From: Terriglobia bacterium
GTDB taxonomy: Bacteria > Acidobacteriota > Terriglobia > Terriglobales > Acidobacteriaceae
Length of the DNA stretch: 64,000 nucleotides
Assembly (NCBI GenBank): GCA_020073165.1
Contig: JAIQFP010000001.1
Span: 62,001 to 126,000 of the forward strand
Reading direction: 5' to 3'
How positions within the stretch are numbered: position 1 is the stretch's first letter; the number at the start of each line of letters is the position of its first letter. The position numbers and the translations under genes were made by a program. Below are positions 54,022-62,081 of this stretch, piece by piece. The notes under the pieces were generated by a model. It did no database searches and was not told the DNA's origin. It saw only the letters and a program-made list of their open reading frames with translations.

Positions 54022-56061
54022 CTATGAGGCTCTCAGCCTCCCGCCGAGCCCCTCAAGTGCCTTGATAATCTTCCCCGACCACTGCGCCACTTCGTCCTCG
54101 CGCAAAGTCCGCTCATTGGATTGGAATGTAGCCCGCAGCAGCAGGGAATACTTGCCCGCCGGGACTCCCCCGCCCCGGAAGATCTCCACCGGGACAAAGC
54201 TACGCAACTCCGCGAGACCCAATCCCGCCACGGCCTGATAAATTTTGTCGAACACCACCGCGTCGGCAAAAATGAACGAAAAATCCCGCTCCACCGCGGG
54301 ATAGCGCGGCAAGGCCTGGTAACGGACCTCGCGCAGGCCGCGAGCGTACAGGCGATCAAGAAACAGCTCGGCGATGAAAACGTCCTGGCGCAACTTGCGC
54401 GCGCCGGCAACGTCAGGATGAATCTGCCCGAACTGGGCCACGGTGGCGCCGTCCATCACTGCTCGTGCCGAGCGTCCGGGGTGGTAATACTCCGCCGTGT
54501 TCGCGTCGTAGTACAGAGCGTTGTGCTGGAGCGCCTGCAGCAGGTTGTCGACGTCGCCCTTCAGATCGAAGAACGAGAGCGGCCTCGTCGGTTGATGCAC
54601 TCCGGGCGCTACCGCGCTGCCAGTTGCGCCCATCGCGATTCGCTTCAGCTCCACCGACTTCGGTCCCGAAGCCTCGAACACATTGCCCGCCTCGAACAGG
54701 CGCACGTTGTCGCCGCCTCGGTTCAGGTTGTAGGCCAGCATGTTGAGCATGCCCGGCACCATCGAACTGCGCATGACCGACGATTCCTCACTGAGCGGGT
54801 TGGCCAGCTCAATCGCGGGCATGGGAGAGAACTGTTTCGCATCTTCGTGCGAAATGAAACTCAGCGACACCGCCTCGTTGTAACCCAGCGCCAGCAGCGA
54901 CGACCGCAGCTTCTGACCTTTTTCCGCGTGAGGCAGTTCGACCACGGAACCCGCGTAGGCGGGCAGTGTGTTGGCGAACTTGTCGTAGCCGTGCAGACGC
55001 GCAATTTCTTCAATCAGGTCAATCTCGCGCTCCACATCCAGGCGCCAACTGGGAATGCGGACCGTGAAGTCCCATTCCCCGCCGCGTTCCGGCATCAGTT
55101 CGAAACCCAGCTTGTTGAGAATCCGGAAGATTTCCTCCGTGCTCAGTTTTTCACCCAGGATGCGATGCACTTCGGAAACATGCAGCTCGACCGGAGCCTG
55201 GTCCACGTGTCTTGCAACGACGTCCACCACCTCGCCGACGAGTTCGCCGCCTCCCGACTCCAGAATGAGTTCGGCGACGCGGTCGCAGGAGAGAACCGTA
55301 GATTCGTAATCAGCGCCGCGTTCGAAACGGTGTGACGCATCGGTATGCAGCCCATGGCGCTTCGACACCTTGCGGATCGTGGCCGGGTCCCACCACGCGG
55401 ACTCGATCAGGACGTTCCGCGTCTTCTCCGTGATCATAGTGTCGAAGCCGCCCATCACGCCGGCCAGGCCCACTGGCTTGCGCGCGTCGGCTACCACCAG
55501 GTCAGTGGTCGTGAGCTTGCGTTCGATTCCGTCAAGAGTCCTGAGAGTCTCACCCTCGCGGGCGCGGCGCACGATGATCTTCCCGCCTTCCAGCAGGTCG
55601 AGATCAAAGACGTGGGTCGGCTTGCCCATCTCCCACAGCGTGTAGTTGGTGGCATCCACCGCGTTGTTGATGGGCCGCTGATCGATCAGCGCCAGCCGAT
55701 CGGCAATCTTCGGCGGCGAAGCCTTGATCTTCACCCCGCGCAGCACGCGCCCCGTAAAGCGCGGACACAGCTTGGGCTCCTCGATCTCAATGGGGAAGCC
55801 GCTTGCCCCTTTCACGTTGGGCAGCCGCGGCTGGATTGCCTTCAGCGGCAGATCGTAGATCGCCGAAGCCTCCCGCGCCACGCCGTAGTGGTTCATGGCG
55901 TCAGGCCGGTTGGTGCCGATCTCCATCTCAAAGACCGTGCCGTCGCCTGCGCCGCTCACGCCCTCGACCGCGATGCCGGCCAGCGTGAGGTCATCCGCAA
56001 GAGTGCGGTAGTCAACCTTGAGGTCAACGTAGTCGCGCAGCCACTGAGGAGAAATCTTCAT
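54022..56061 (-). CDS. pheT: Phenylalanyl-tRNA synthetase beta subunit, short form
   Basis: 679 residues against about 790-800 for most bacterial PheT. The EMAP-type tRNA-binding domain that normally follows the first 40 residues is absent: TLADDLTLAGIAVEG runs almost directly into FEMEIGTNRPDAMNHYGVARE. The other parts are present: B3/4 editing region (PRFTGRVLRGVKIKASP... INNAVDATNYTLWEMGKPTHVFD), B5 (LHVSEVHRILGEKLSTEEIFRIL), catalytic-like core and the C-terminal anticodon-binding FDX-ACB (PRYPAVERDFSFIFADAV). It pairs with PheS, encoded just upstream. Confidence 0.95.
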   Translation of the reverse strand: MKISPQWLRDYVDLKVDYRTLADDLTLAGIAVEGVSGAGDGTVFEMEIGTNRPDAMNHYGVAREASAIYDLPLKAIQPRLPNVKGASGFPIEIEEPKLCPRFTGRVLRGVKIKASPPKIADRLALIDQRPINNAVDATNYTLWEMGKPTHVFDLDLLEGGKIIVRRAREGETLRTLDGIERKLTTTDLVVADARKPVGLAGVMGGFDTMITEKTRNVLIESAWWDPATIRKVSKRHGLHTDASHRFERGADYESTVLSCDRVAELILESGGGELVGEVVDVVARHVDQAPVELHVSEVHRILGEKLSTEEIFRILNKLGFELMPERGGEWDFTVRIPSWRLDVEREIDLIEEIARLHGYDKFANTLPAYAGSVVELPHAEKGQKLRSSLLALGYNEAVSLSFISHEDAKQFSPMPAIELANPLSEESSVMRSSMVPGMLNMLAYNLNRGGDNVRLFEAGNVFEASGPKSVELKRIAMGATGSAVAPGVHQPTRPLSFFDLKGDVDNLLQALQHNALYYDANTAEYYHPGRSARAVMDGATVAQFGQIHPDVAGARKLRQDVFIAELFLDRLYARGLREVRYQALPRYPAVERDFSFIFADAVVFDKIYQAVAGLGLAELRSFVPVEIFRGGGVPAGKYSLLLRATFQSNERTLREDEVAQWSGKIIKALEGLGGRLRAS

Positions 56062-56121
56062 TTCACTTCGTTTCTAAATCCAACTGAATCGTGTCGCGAC
56101 TGTCTTTCTTTTGCTCTCGCC

Positions 56122-56150
56122 GACGACTAACGACGAACGACCAACGACCG
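56122..56150. repeat. ACGACNA heptamer repeat between pheS and pheT
   Basis: ACGACTA-ACGACGA-ACGACCA-ACGACCG. It is the same 7-nt motif as at 50741-50766 and (inverted) 61482-61514. Confidence 0.8.
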
Positions 56151-56151
56151 T

Positions 56152-57267
56152 CTAACCAAACTGCTCCAAGAACCTTACATCCCCGTTGAAAAACAACTGA
56201 ATGTCATCCACGCCGTACTTCAAAATCGCAATCCGCTCCACGCCCATGCCAAATGCGAAGCCCGAAATCTTCCTTGAGTCGTAGTCCACAAAGCCATACA
56301 CATTGGGATCGACCATTCCGCATCCCAGCAACTCAATCCAGCCGCTCGCCTTGCAGTTGCGGCACGGGCCGCCATCGCGAGTGCCCTTGCCGCCGCAGAA
56401 AATACAGCTGATCTGCACGTCGGCGCTGGGCTCGGTGAAGGGGAAGAATGACGGATAAAAGCGCGTCTTCACGCTCGACCCGAACAGCGCTTTCATGGCG
56501 TGGTCCAGTGTGCCCTTCAAATCGCAAAACGTAATATTGGTGTCGACCGCCAAGCCCTCCACCTGGTGAAAGATAGGCGAGTGGGTGGCGTCGGGCGCAT
56601 CGTTGCGGTGCACCTTGCCCGGGCAGACCACGCGCACCGGAGGCCGCTGCTTCTCCATGGTGCGAATCTGCACCGGCGAGGTGTGCGTGCGCAGCAGCAA
56701 CCGGTCGCGCAGCGGCTTCGACTCCTGTCCCGCAATAAAGATCGTGTCCTGCGTATCCCGCGCGGGATGGTTGGGCGGAAAGTTCAGCGCCTCGAAATTG
56801 TAGTAGTCGGTCTCAATCTCCGGTCCCTCCTCAACCGAGTAGCCGAGGTTGCGGAAGACCGACACGATCTCGTTCATCGTCTTGATGACAGGATGCTCCG
56901 CTCCCAAGGGCCGGCGGATACCGGGCAGGGTGATGTCAATGCGCTCGGAGGTCAGCTTCGACGCGGATGTCCCACCCAGCATCCGTTGCCGCGTCGCCTC
57001 GACCGTTTCTTCAACCTGCGATTTGAGTTGGTTGACGCGTTGGCCGACATCACGCTTGGCATCTTTCGGCGCGGCTTTCAGCCAGAGATCGTTGACCAGC
57101 GTCAGTACGCCGTTCTTGCGCGCCAGCCAGCGATCGCGAAAGACCTTCCAGTCCGCTTCGTTGCTGACCGCGCCCGCCTCGGACTCCAGCGCCGCCAGCA
57201 ACTTGGCCACGGCCCTCTCCAGCGCCGCCGCCGAGTAATCCGTCAATTTGGAAACGGTGTATGCCAC
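56152..57267 (-). CDS. pheS: Phenylalanyl-tRNA synthetase alpha subunit
   Basis: 371 residues from a GTG at 57267, GGAG nine bases upstream. N-terminal coiled-coil (tRNA-contacting) to about residue 95, then class II motifs: GIRRPLGAEHPVIKTMNEIVSVFRNLGYSVEEGPEIETDYYNFEALNFPPNHPARDTQDT (motif 1-2 area), RTHTSPVQIRTM and FAFGMGVERIAILKYGVDDIQLFF (motif 3). A zinc-ribbon-like insert CIFCGGKGTRDGGPCRNCKASGW is present, as in B. subtilis-type PheS. It forms the (alpha-beta)2 enzyme with PheT. Confidence 0.96.
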   Translation of the reverse strand: MAYTVSKLTDYSAAALERAVAKLLAALESEAGAVSNEADWKVFRDRWLARKNGVLTLVNDLWLKAAPKDAKRDVGQRVNQLKSQVEETVEATRQRMLGGTSASKLTSERIDITLPGIRRPLGAEHPVIKTMNEIVSVFRNLGYSVEEGPEIETDYYNFEALNFPPNHPARDTQDTIFIAGQESKPLRDRLLLRTHTSPVQIRTMEKQRPPVRVVCPGKVHRNDAPDATHSPIFHQVEGLAVDTNITFCDLKGTLDHAMKALFGSSVKTRFYPSFFPFTEPSADVQISCIFCGGKGTRDGGPCRNCKASGWIELLGCGMVDPNVYGFVDYDSRKISGFAFGMGVERIAILKYGVDDIQLFFNGDVRFLEQFG

Positions 57268-57288
57268 TTACCAAAACTCCAAGAACTT

Positions 57289-57350
57289 GTCATCCCGAAC
57301 GCCGCCCGAGCCGCGCCCGGCGCGGTGAGGGCAAGTCGAGGGACCTTGCG
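57289..57350. repeat. Copy of the GTCATCCC repeat element
   Basis: GTCATCCCGAACGC at 57289 and GTCGAGGGACCTTGCG at 57335-57350 match the ends of one half of the 40006-40192 element. It sits between rplT and pheS. Confidence 0.6.
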
Positions 57351-57400
57351 TTCTCCCCGACCTGAGTCAACAACCGAGATACACCCATGCGGTTCAGGGA

Positions 57401-57427
57401 ACTGAGTGCTGAAGGCTGATTGCTGGT
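57401..57427. repeat. TGCTGAN-type heptamer repeat
   Basis: ACTGAGTGCTGAAGGCTGAT followed by TGCTGG, a degenerate 7-nt repeat just after the rplT stop codon. Related tracts are at 58184-58211 and 61191-61221. Confidence 0.7.
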
Positions 57428-57429
57428 TT

Positions 57430-57795
57430 CTACGCTGCCCCGCCGAGCGCGCCCTTCGCCTGCTCGGCAAGGCTCTTAAAGGCGCCGGGATCGTTCACCG
57501 CCAGGTCGGAGAGGATCTTGCGATCCAGTTCCACGCCGGCCGTCTTCAGGCCATGGATGAACTGGTTGTAGCTCATCCCGTTCAGCTTGGCGGCCGCGCC
57601 GATGCGCACGATCCACAGCGAGCGGTACTGGCGCTTCTTCTGCTTGCGCCCCGAGTAGGCGAACTTCAGCCCGCGCTCGACCGCTTCTTTGGCGGAGCGG
57701 TACAGTTTGGATTTTGTCAGGAAATAACCGCTGGCGCGGTCTAAGATTTTTTTCCGCTTGGCGCGGCGTTTGGTTCCGCGTTTGACACGAGGCAT
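57430..57795 (-). CDS. rplT: 50S ribosomal protein L20
   Basis: 121 residues, the usual length. [24 protein letters not shown], then [79 protein letters not shown] is unmistakable L20. It is a large-subunit assembly protein and usually represses its own operon. It follows rpmI on the same strand. Confidence 0.98.
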   Translation of the reverse strand: MPRVKRGTKRRAKRKKILDRASGYFLTKSKLYRSAKEAVERGLKFAYSGRKQKKRQYRSLWIVRIGAAAKLNGMSYNQFIHGLKTAGVELDRKILSDLAVNDPGAFKSLAEQAKGALGGAA

Positions 57796-57898
57796 GGTCT
57801 GCTCCTTTTTTCTTTCGTTTTCACGGCGGCTGGAGGTAGGAGACTTTGCAGTCTGACCTCTTCACTCGCCCGGCGAGCTGCTTTCGGTTTGCTCGCAA

Positions 57899-57931
57899 CT
57901 CGGTACACGGTACTCGGTACTGAGTTAGTAC
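57899..57931. repeat. GGTACTC heptamer repeat between rplT and rpmI
   Basis: CTCGGTACACGGTACTCGGT continues ACTGAGTTAGTAC. The motif GGTACWC and a GTACTNA variant are repeated; similar to 27629-27665. It overlaps the rpmI stop codon. Confidence 0.7.
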
Positions 57932-58119
57932 GGAATCATCCGCTTGATCTTCGGAGTATCCGCATCGCTTACCAGGACGGACTGTCCCAGTTTCTTCTTC
58001 CGCTTGTGCGGCTTCGAGGTCAGCATGTGGCGCAGGTGCGAATGCCCGCGCTTCACCTTCCCCGTGGCAGTCTTCTTGAAGCGCTTGGCGGCGCCCTTGT
58101 GTGTTTTTAGTTTCGGCAT
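57925..58119 (-). CDS. rpmI: 50S ribosomal protein L35
   Basis: 64 residues: [46 protein letters not shown], the L35 signature, with the usual length. It lies between infC and rplT in the conserved IF3 operon order. Confidence 0.98.
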   Translation of the reverse strand: MPKLKTHKGAAKRFKKTATGKVKRGHSHLRHMLTSKPHKRKKKLGQSVLVSDADTPKIKRMIPY

Positions 58120-58183
58120 AAATCCTCAAAAAGCGTTCAGCATTTGAGTTTCTCACAAACGCCCGGCAAACCTGTCAGGGCTT

Positions 58184-58211
58184 AATGCTGAGTGCTGGTT
58201 GCTGAGTGCGG
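58184..58211. repeat. TGCTGAG heptamer repeat between rpmI and infC
   Basis: AATGCTGAGTGCTGGTTGCT then GAGTGCGG, a degenerate 7-nt tandem repeat directly after the infC stop codon. Confidence 0.7.
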
Positions 58212-58216
58212 TTTCC

Positions 58217-58813
58217 CTACACCTGATTCGCGCGCGACTGCTGGGGCGGCGGTGGTTGCTGCGGCTTCGGCGCGGCCGGCTTGCTCTGTTTCTGCTGCTC
58301 CACCTTCTTCGGGGCCAGGATGAGGTGCAGCGTGTTGCCTTCCTGCCGCGGACGAAATTCCACGATCCCTTTTTCGTCGACGTCTTTAATCAGCCGCTCC
58401 AGGATCTCGCGTCCCAGTCCGGTGCGCGTCATTTCCCGCCCGCGGAAGAAGATGGTCGCCTTGACCTTGTCTCCCTCCTCCAGGAAGCGCAGCACGTGGT
58501 TCTTCTTGGTCTCGTAGTCGTGGTCGTCCACATTGATGCGGAACTTCACTTCCTTGACCACGATGACTTTCTGGTGCTTCTTGGCCTCGCGCTCTTTCTT
58601 TTCCTGCTGGTACAGGTATTTCCCGTAATCCATGATGCGGCATACGGGAGGTTGCGCGGTAGGCGAAATCTCGACCAGGTCCAGGTTGCGTTCGCGGGCC
58701 ATCTTGAGCGCTTCGTACGGTGGCAGAATCCCGATCTGGCCGCCTTCGTCGTCAATCACGCGGATTTCCCGCGCCCGAATACGCTCATTGGTGCGGATAA
58801 AACGTTTGTCGAT
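58217..58813 (-). CDS. infC: Translation initiation factor IF-3 with ATC start
   Basis: 198 residues. RTNERIRAREIRVIDDEGGQIGILPPYEALKMARERNLDLVEISPTAQPPVCRIMDYGKYLYQQEKKEREAKKHQKVIVVKEVKFRINVDDHDYETK is IF-3, with a normal C-domain and a Gln/Pro-rich tail. GGAGG (58820-58824) touches the in-frame ATG at 58819, which is too close, but lies exactly six bases before ATC at 58813. infC is famous for AUU/AUC starts, which let IF-3 repress its own translation. I therefore favour ATC. It begins the operon infC-rpmI-rplT-pheS-pheT. Confidence 0.9.
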   Translation of the reverse strand: MDKRFIRTNERIRAREIRVIDDEGGQIGILPPYEALKMARERNLDLVEISPTAQPPVCRIMDYGKYLYQQEKKEREAKKHQKVIVVKEVKFRINVDDHDYETKKNHVLRFLEEGDKVKATIFFRGREMTRTGLGREILERLIKDVDEKGIVEFRPRQEGNTLHLILAPKKVEQQKQSKPAAPKPQQPPPPQQSRANQV

Positions 58814-58851
58814 AACCATCCTCCATCAGCTACTGCTTGCAGGAATTCAAA

Positions 58852-58860
58852 ATTATAGCA
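58852..58860 (-). promoter_or_regulatory. Extended -10 promoter of the infC operon
   Basis: On the minus strand TGCTATAAT (58860-58852), a perfect TATAAT with the TGn extension; the -35 side is weak (TTCCCG, 16-nt spacer). The start would fall near 58845, giving a leader of about 32 nt. Confidence 0.6.
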
Positions 58861-58973
58861 TGTAACCCCGCAGCGGGAAGTGTGCTCCCACCCAGAGCGA
58901 TTCCTGCTCCCGTGCCACCTGGACCGGGAATCTGGTCGGCAGCTCTTCTAGAGATTTGGCCGGGAGTTCTGCT

Positions 58974-60362
58974 TCACGACAGCGATTCCTCGGCCACGCC
59001 TCCGCCACCGCTACGCTTCATCTGGTAGAGAGCGCGGTCGGCCGCTTCCAGCAGGCTTTCGATCGTCTCGCCATCGTCCGGATAGGCGCTGATTCCAATC
59101 CCCACCGCCAGTGGTGGTGCTTCCTGGTCCGCGCCTAATCGCTCCCGGACGCGCCGCGCCACTTGCAGGGCTGCGGTTCCATCCGTCTCCAGCAAAAGCA
59201 TGGAAAACTCATCTCCGCCGAATCGTGCTGCCGTATCAATGTTCCGGCGGCAACTCTGCAGGACTTCGCTGAGGCGCTCCAGGGCCCGGTTACCTACCAG
59301 GTGGCCGTGGTGGTCGTTAATTTGCTTCATGCCATCCAGGTCGAGCAGCAAGACCGCAAATGGGCTCCCAGTGCGCTGCGACCGCTTGATCTCTTCTGCC
59401 AGAACTTCCATGAAACGGCGGTAATTCGCCAGGCCCGTGACCGGGTCAGTTGCGGCCAGGTGCTGAAGCCTTTCCTCGATCTCTTTGCGTTCTGAAACCA
59501 AAGCTGCCAGGGCCAGACCTATCACCGCAGAGACGCTCACATACACCTGTAACAGGACAAGAGACTCATTCTTGTCGCTCCTGGCAAACGGACCGAATCC
59601 GGCCAGTGTGCCCGAGATTGCAATTCCAGCAATCACGGACACCGCTGCCGCAGTCTCGCGTGGGCCAAACCGGAACGCCGCCCAGATCAGGAAGGGGATG
59701 CAGAGAAACTCCAGAGGATAGTTCCGAATACTAGAGGGAAAGAACCCGCCGAACACGGTCTGGCCGATAAGCACTGTGCTCGCGAGCAAAACAAACGCTT
59801 CGGTAAGCTGGGCGCGGCTCCATCGGAAACGTGGATCCCGGAACCAGAGAACCAGTAAAGGAGTGATGACCAGTGCCCCTCCCGCATCGCCCAACCACCA
59901 GGTCGCCCAGATCGGCCCGGACTCCGGCCACTTCGCCAAACCGCTGAGACAAAGGCTGGCAACACCGAGCGTGGCGCTGATCGACGTACTTGCCAGACCT
60001 GCGAGAGCCGCGAACCGGAAGATATCTTGTGCCCGATTGAACGCTTTGCGGCCGTGGGCAAAGTGATTCACCAGATAGCAACCTGCCAGTGCTTCGAGGG
60101 TATTTCCCGCAGCGATGCCGACGGAGGTTGCCAACGAGCCTGCCGTTGTAATGTTTACCAGGAATGCGCCTAGGAACACGCCCGGCCAAACCTCATATCC
60201 CAGAACCAGTAAGGCTGCCAGGGCGATTCCAGTGGGGGGCCACACCGCGGTTGCGCTCGGATTCACAAACGCCAGTCGCAGTCCTAGCTTGCCGGCGATC
60301 AAGTAAATGACAGCCAGCAGCAAGGCCCGGGCGAGTTTTCGGGAAGACCGTGAACCATTCAT
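58974..60362 (-). CDS. MASE1-GGDEF diguanylate cyclase
   Basis: 462 residues. The N-terminal MASE1 sensor has about eight transmembrane helices (LLLAVIYLIAGKLGLRLAFV; ATAVWPPTGIALAALLVLG; GAALVITPLLVLWF), ending near residue 290. A GGDEF domain follows (ATDPVTGLANYRRFMEVL, then AARFGGDEFSMLLLETDG). The active-site GGDEF is intact, and RNID five residues before it forms an RxxD inhibitory site, so the enzyme is probably product-inhibited. It makes c-di-GMP, which controls motility versus biofilm. No effector gene adjoins, but pilT is in the window. Confidence 0.93.
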   Translation of the reverse strand: MNGSRSSRKLARALLLAVIYLIAGKLGLRLAFVNPSATAVWPPTGIALAALLVLGYEVWPGVFLGAFLVNITTAGSLATSVGIAAGNTLEALAGCYLVNHFAHGRKAFNRAQDIFRFAALAGLASTSISATLGVASLCLSGLAKWPESGPIWATWWLGDAGGALVITPLLVLWFRDPRFRWSRAQLTEAFVLLASTVLIGQTVFGGFFPSSIRNYPLEFLCIPFLIWAAFRFGPRETAAAVSVIAGIAISGTLAGFGPFARSDKNESLVLLQVYVSVSAVIGLALAALVSERKEIEERLQHLAATDPVTGLANYRRFMEVLAEEIKRSQRTGSPFAVLLLDLDGMKQINDHHGHLVGNRALERLSEVLQSCRRNIDTAARFGGDEFSMLLLETDGTAALQVARRVRERLGADQEAPPLAVGIGISAYPDDGETIESLLEAADRALYQMKRSGGGGVAEESLS

Positions 60363-60500
60363 TTCCGGTTGGTGCCCACGGTTCGAGTGGAGACTCGCCT
60401 TTCTGGTTCAGATGGTCGAAGCTCGATGGGCCAAGATATTAGGCTTGATCTTCAGAACAGTCAAAGCGGCACCCCCTCGGAAGGAGAGTGCCAGGAAAGT

Positions 60501-61958
60501 CTACGCCCAGTCTCTGCCCAGCAGCGTTCCATCTTCGACCCCTTCCACCAGTACCCGAATCCACCGGTTGGCTTCGTGCCTCCCGGTCACGCGGACCTTC
60601 AGATAATTGCTGGTTAGGGCCTCGGTGCGCTCGCATTCGAAGGTGCTGAGGGTGATAGCCTCCACCGCTTTTCCAACGAACGACCGCATGAACTCCTGCT
60701 TTTTCGCTGCCGCAAGTTCGCGCAACATGCGGTTGCGCTCCCGCGCCACCTGCACCGGAACCTGGTTACGCATCGCCGCCGCCGGCGTCCCTGGTCGCGC
60801 CGAGTACGTGAACACGTGCAGATAAGTGAAGGGCAGTTCTTCCACCATGCGCCGCGTCTCTCCAAAATCGGCGTCAGTTTCGCCAGGGAAGCCCACCATC
60901 ACGTCCGCCCCGATCGCCGCCGTGGGCATGGCTTCACGAATCCTGAGAATCTTCTCCCGATAATGCCACGGCCGATACTTGCGATGCATGGCCCGCAGTA
61001 CCCGGTCACTGCCCGATTGCATGGGTACATGCGCGTGCTTCGCAACGCGTGGCGACTCGGCCACGAGGCGAAGGAGTTCATCGCTCCAGTCCATCGGCTC
61101 GACCGAACTGATACGCAGCTTCTCCAGAGAGGTTCGCTCGAGAATCGAGCGGACAAGGTCTTCAAATCGCATTTGCCGCGCGCTTTTCCTGATGGCTGAC
61201 GGCTGATGGCTGACGGCTAGGTCCCGTCCCCATCGGCCCAAGTTGATCCCGGAGATGACCACTTCGCGGTATCCTGATGCGACCAGCGCATCCACTTCGC
61301 GGAGGACCGCTTCCAGCTTTAGCGACCGGCTCTGCCCCCGCACGTAAGGGATCACGCAGAACGAACAACGGTTGTCGCATCCATCCTGCACTTTGAGGTT
61401 GGGACGCGTGCGCTCGCTGGCGGCATCGAACACCGGCGCTGCCAGCAGTTCGGTGTGGGCGAAAATGTCAGAAACGAAAACCAGTCGTTGGTCGTTGGCC
61501 GCCGGTCGTTGGTCACATGCGGTCAGCTTCGTAAGAGGCACGAAGCCACCAGCCTGTTCCGTATCAGGGCATGGCTTCAGCCATGCCGAGTGCTCCCAAA
61601 GCAGGCCGGCTTTCGCCGCTGAATGTGCGAGTGCAAGCTGGGCCAACTGATGTTTATGGGAATTCCCAATCACTCGAGCTACGCCCGGCAGGACTGCCAA
61701 CTCCTCCGGCGCCCGCTGTGCGTAGCAGCCAGTCACCACAATCTGGCAGCCGGGATTCTCGCGATGAATCCGTCGGATCGCCGCCCGCGCATCTTGATCC
61801 GCTGCTGCGGTTACCGTGCAGGTGTTGAGCACCACAATCTCGGCTTCGCCGGGCGCCCCGGCACGCTCCAATCCGCGCTCGCGGAACTGACGTTCGATGG
61901 CGGCGCCGTCAGCCTGTGTGGCTCGGCAGCCAAAGTTTTCCACGTAGAAACTGCCCAC
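60501..61958 (-). CDS. mtaB: MtaB-like tRNA 2-methylthio-transferase with repeat-derived in-frame insertions
   Basis: 485 residues from a GTG at 61958 (frame open to ATG 62030); MtaB is usually near 430-450. N-terminal UPF0004 domain (FYVENFGCRATQADGAAI, VVLNTCTVTAAADQDARAAIRR, GCYAQRAPEELA), radical SAM core with CDNRCSFCVIPYVRGQSRS (CxxxCxxC, near residue 194), and a C-terminal TRAM domain. MtaB makes ms2t6A37 in tRNAs reading ANN codons. Residues about 125-131, 149-159 and 246-256 are coded by intergenic-type repeats (61568-61587, 61482-61514, 61191-61221), which lengthen loops without breaking the frame. Confidence 0.9.
   Translation of the reverse strand: MGSFYVENFGCRATQADGAAIERQFRERGLERAGAPGEAEIVVLNTCTVTAAADQDARAAIRRIHRENPGCQIVVTGCYAQRAPEELAVLPGVARVIGNSHKHQLAQLALAHSAAKAGLLWEHSAWLKPCPDTEQAGGFVPLTKLTACDQRPAANDQRLVFVSDIFAHTELLAAPVFDAASERTRPNLKVQDGCDNRCSFCVIPYVRGQSRSLKLEAVLREVDALVASGYREVVISGINLGRWGRDLAVSHQPSAIRKSARQMRFEDLVRSILERTSLEKLRISSVEPMDWSDELLRLVAESPRVAKHAHVPMQSGSDRVLRAMHRKYRPWHYREKILRIREAMPTAAIGADVMVGFPGETDADFGETRRMVEELPFTYLHVFTYSARPGTPAAAMRNQVPVQVARERNRMLRELAAAKKQEFMRSFVGKAVEAITLSTFECERTEALTSNYLKVRVTGRHEANRWIRVLVEGVEDGTLLGRDWA
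61191..61221. repeat. GGCTGAY heptamer tract inside mtaB
   Basis: GATGGCTGACGGCTGATGGC then TGACGGCTAGG: four near-perfect copies of GGCTGAY. It is read in frame within the mtaB-like gene as AVSHQPSAIR. Confidence 0.85.
61482..61514. repeat. CGTTGGT heptamer tract inside mtaB
   Basis: AGTCGTTGGTCGTTGGCCGC then CGGTCGTTGGTCA, the reverse complement of the ACGACCA motif at 50741 and 56122. It is read in frame as DQRPAANDQRL. Confidence 0.85.
61568..61587. repeat. GGCATGGCT-TC-AGCCATGCC palindrome inside mtaB
   Basis: A perfect 9-bp inverted repeat with a 2-nt loop, in a tract (about 61560-61610) whose flanks also look like the dispersed palindromic repeat seen at 44367. It is coded as AWLKPCP in the mtaB-like frame. 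Confidence 0.8.
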
Positions 61959-62081
61959 GCTTCTATAGTAACGTAATGACAGCGCGATTTCCCTGAAGTC
62001 ACCCCGCGCCGCTCTCGCGAGGATTTTCACTGGAGCGTGTCAAGCCCTTGGCGGCACGCTCCCGGTTTGTTGAGGTGTTCC

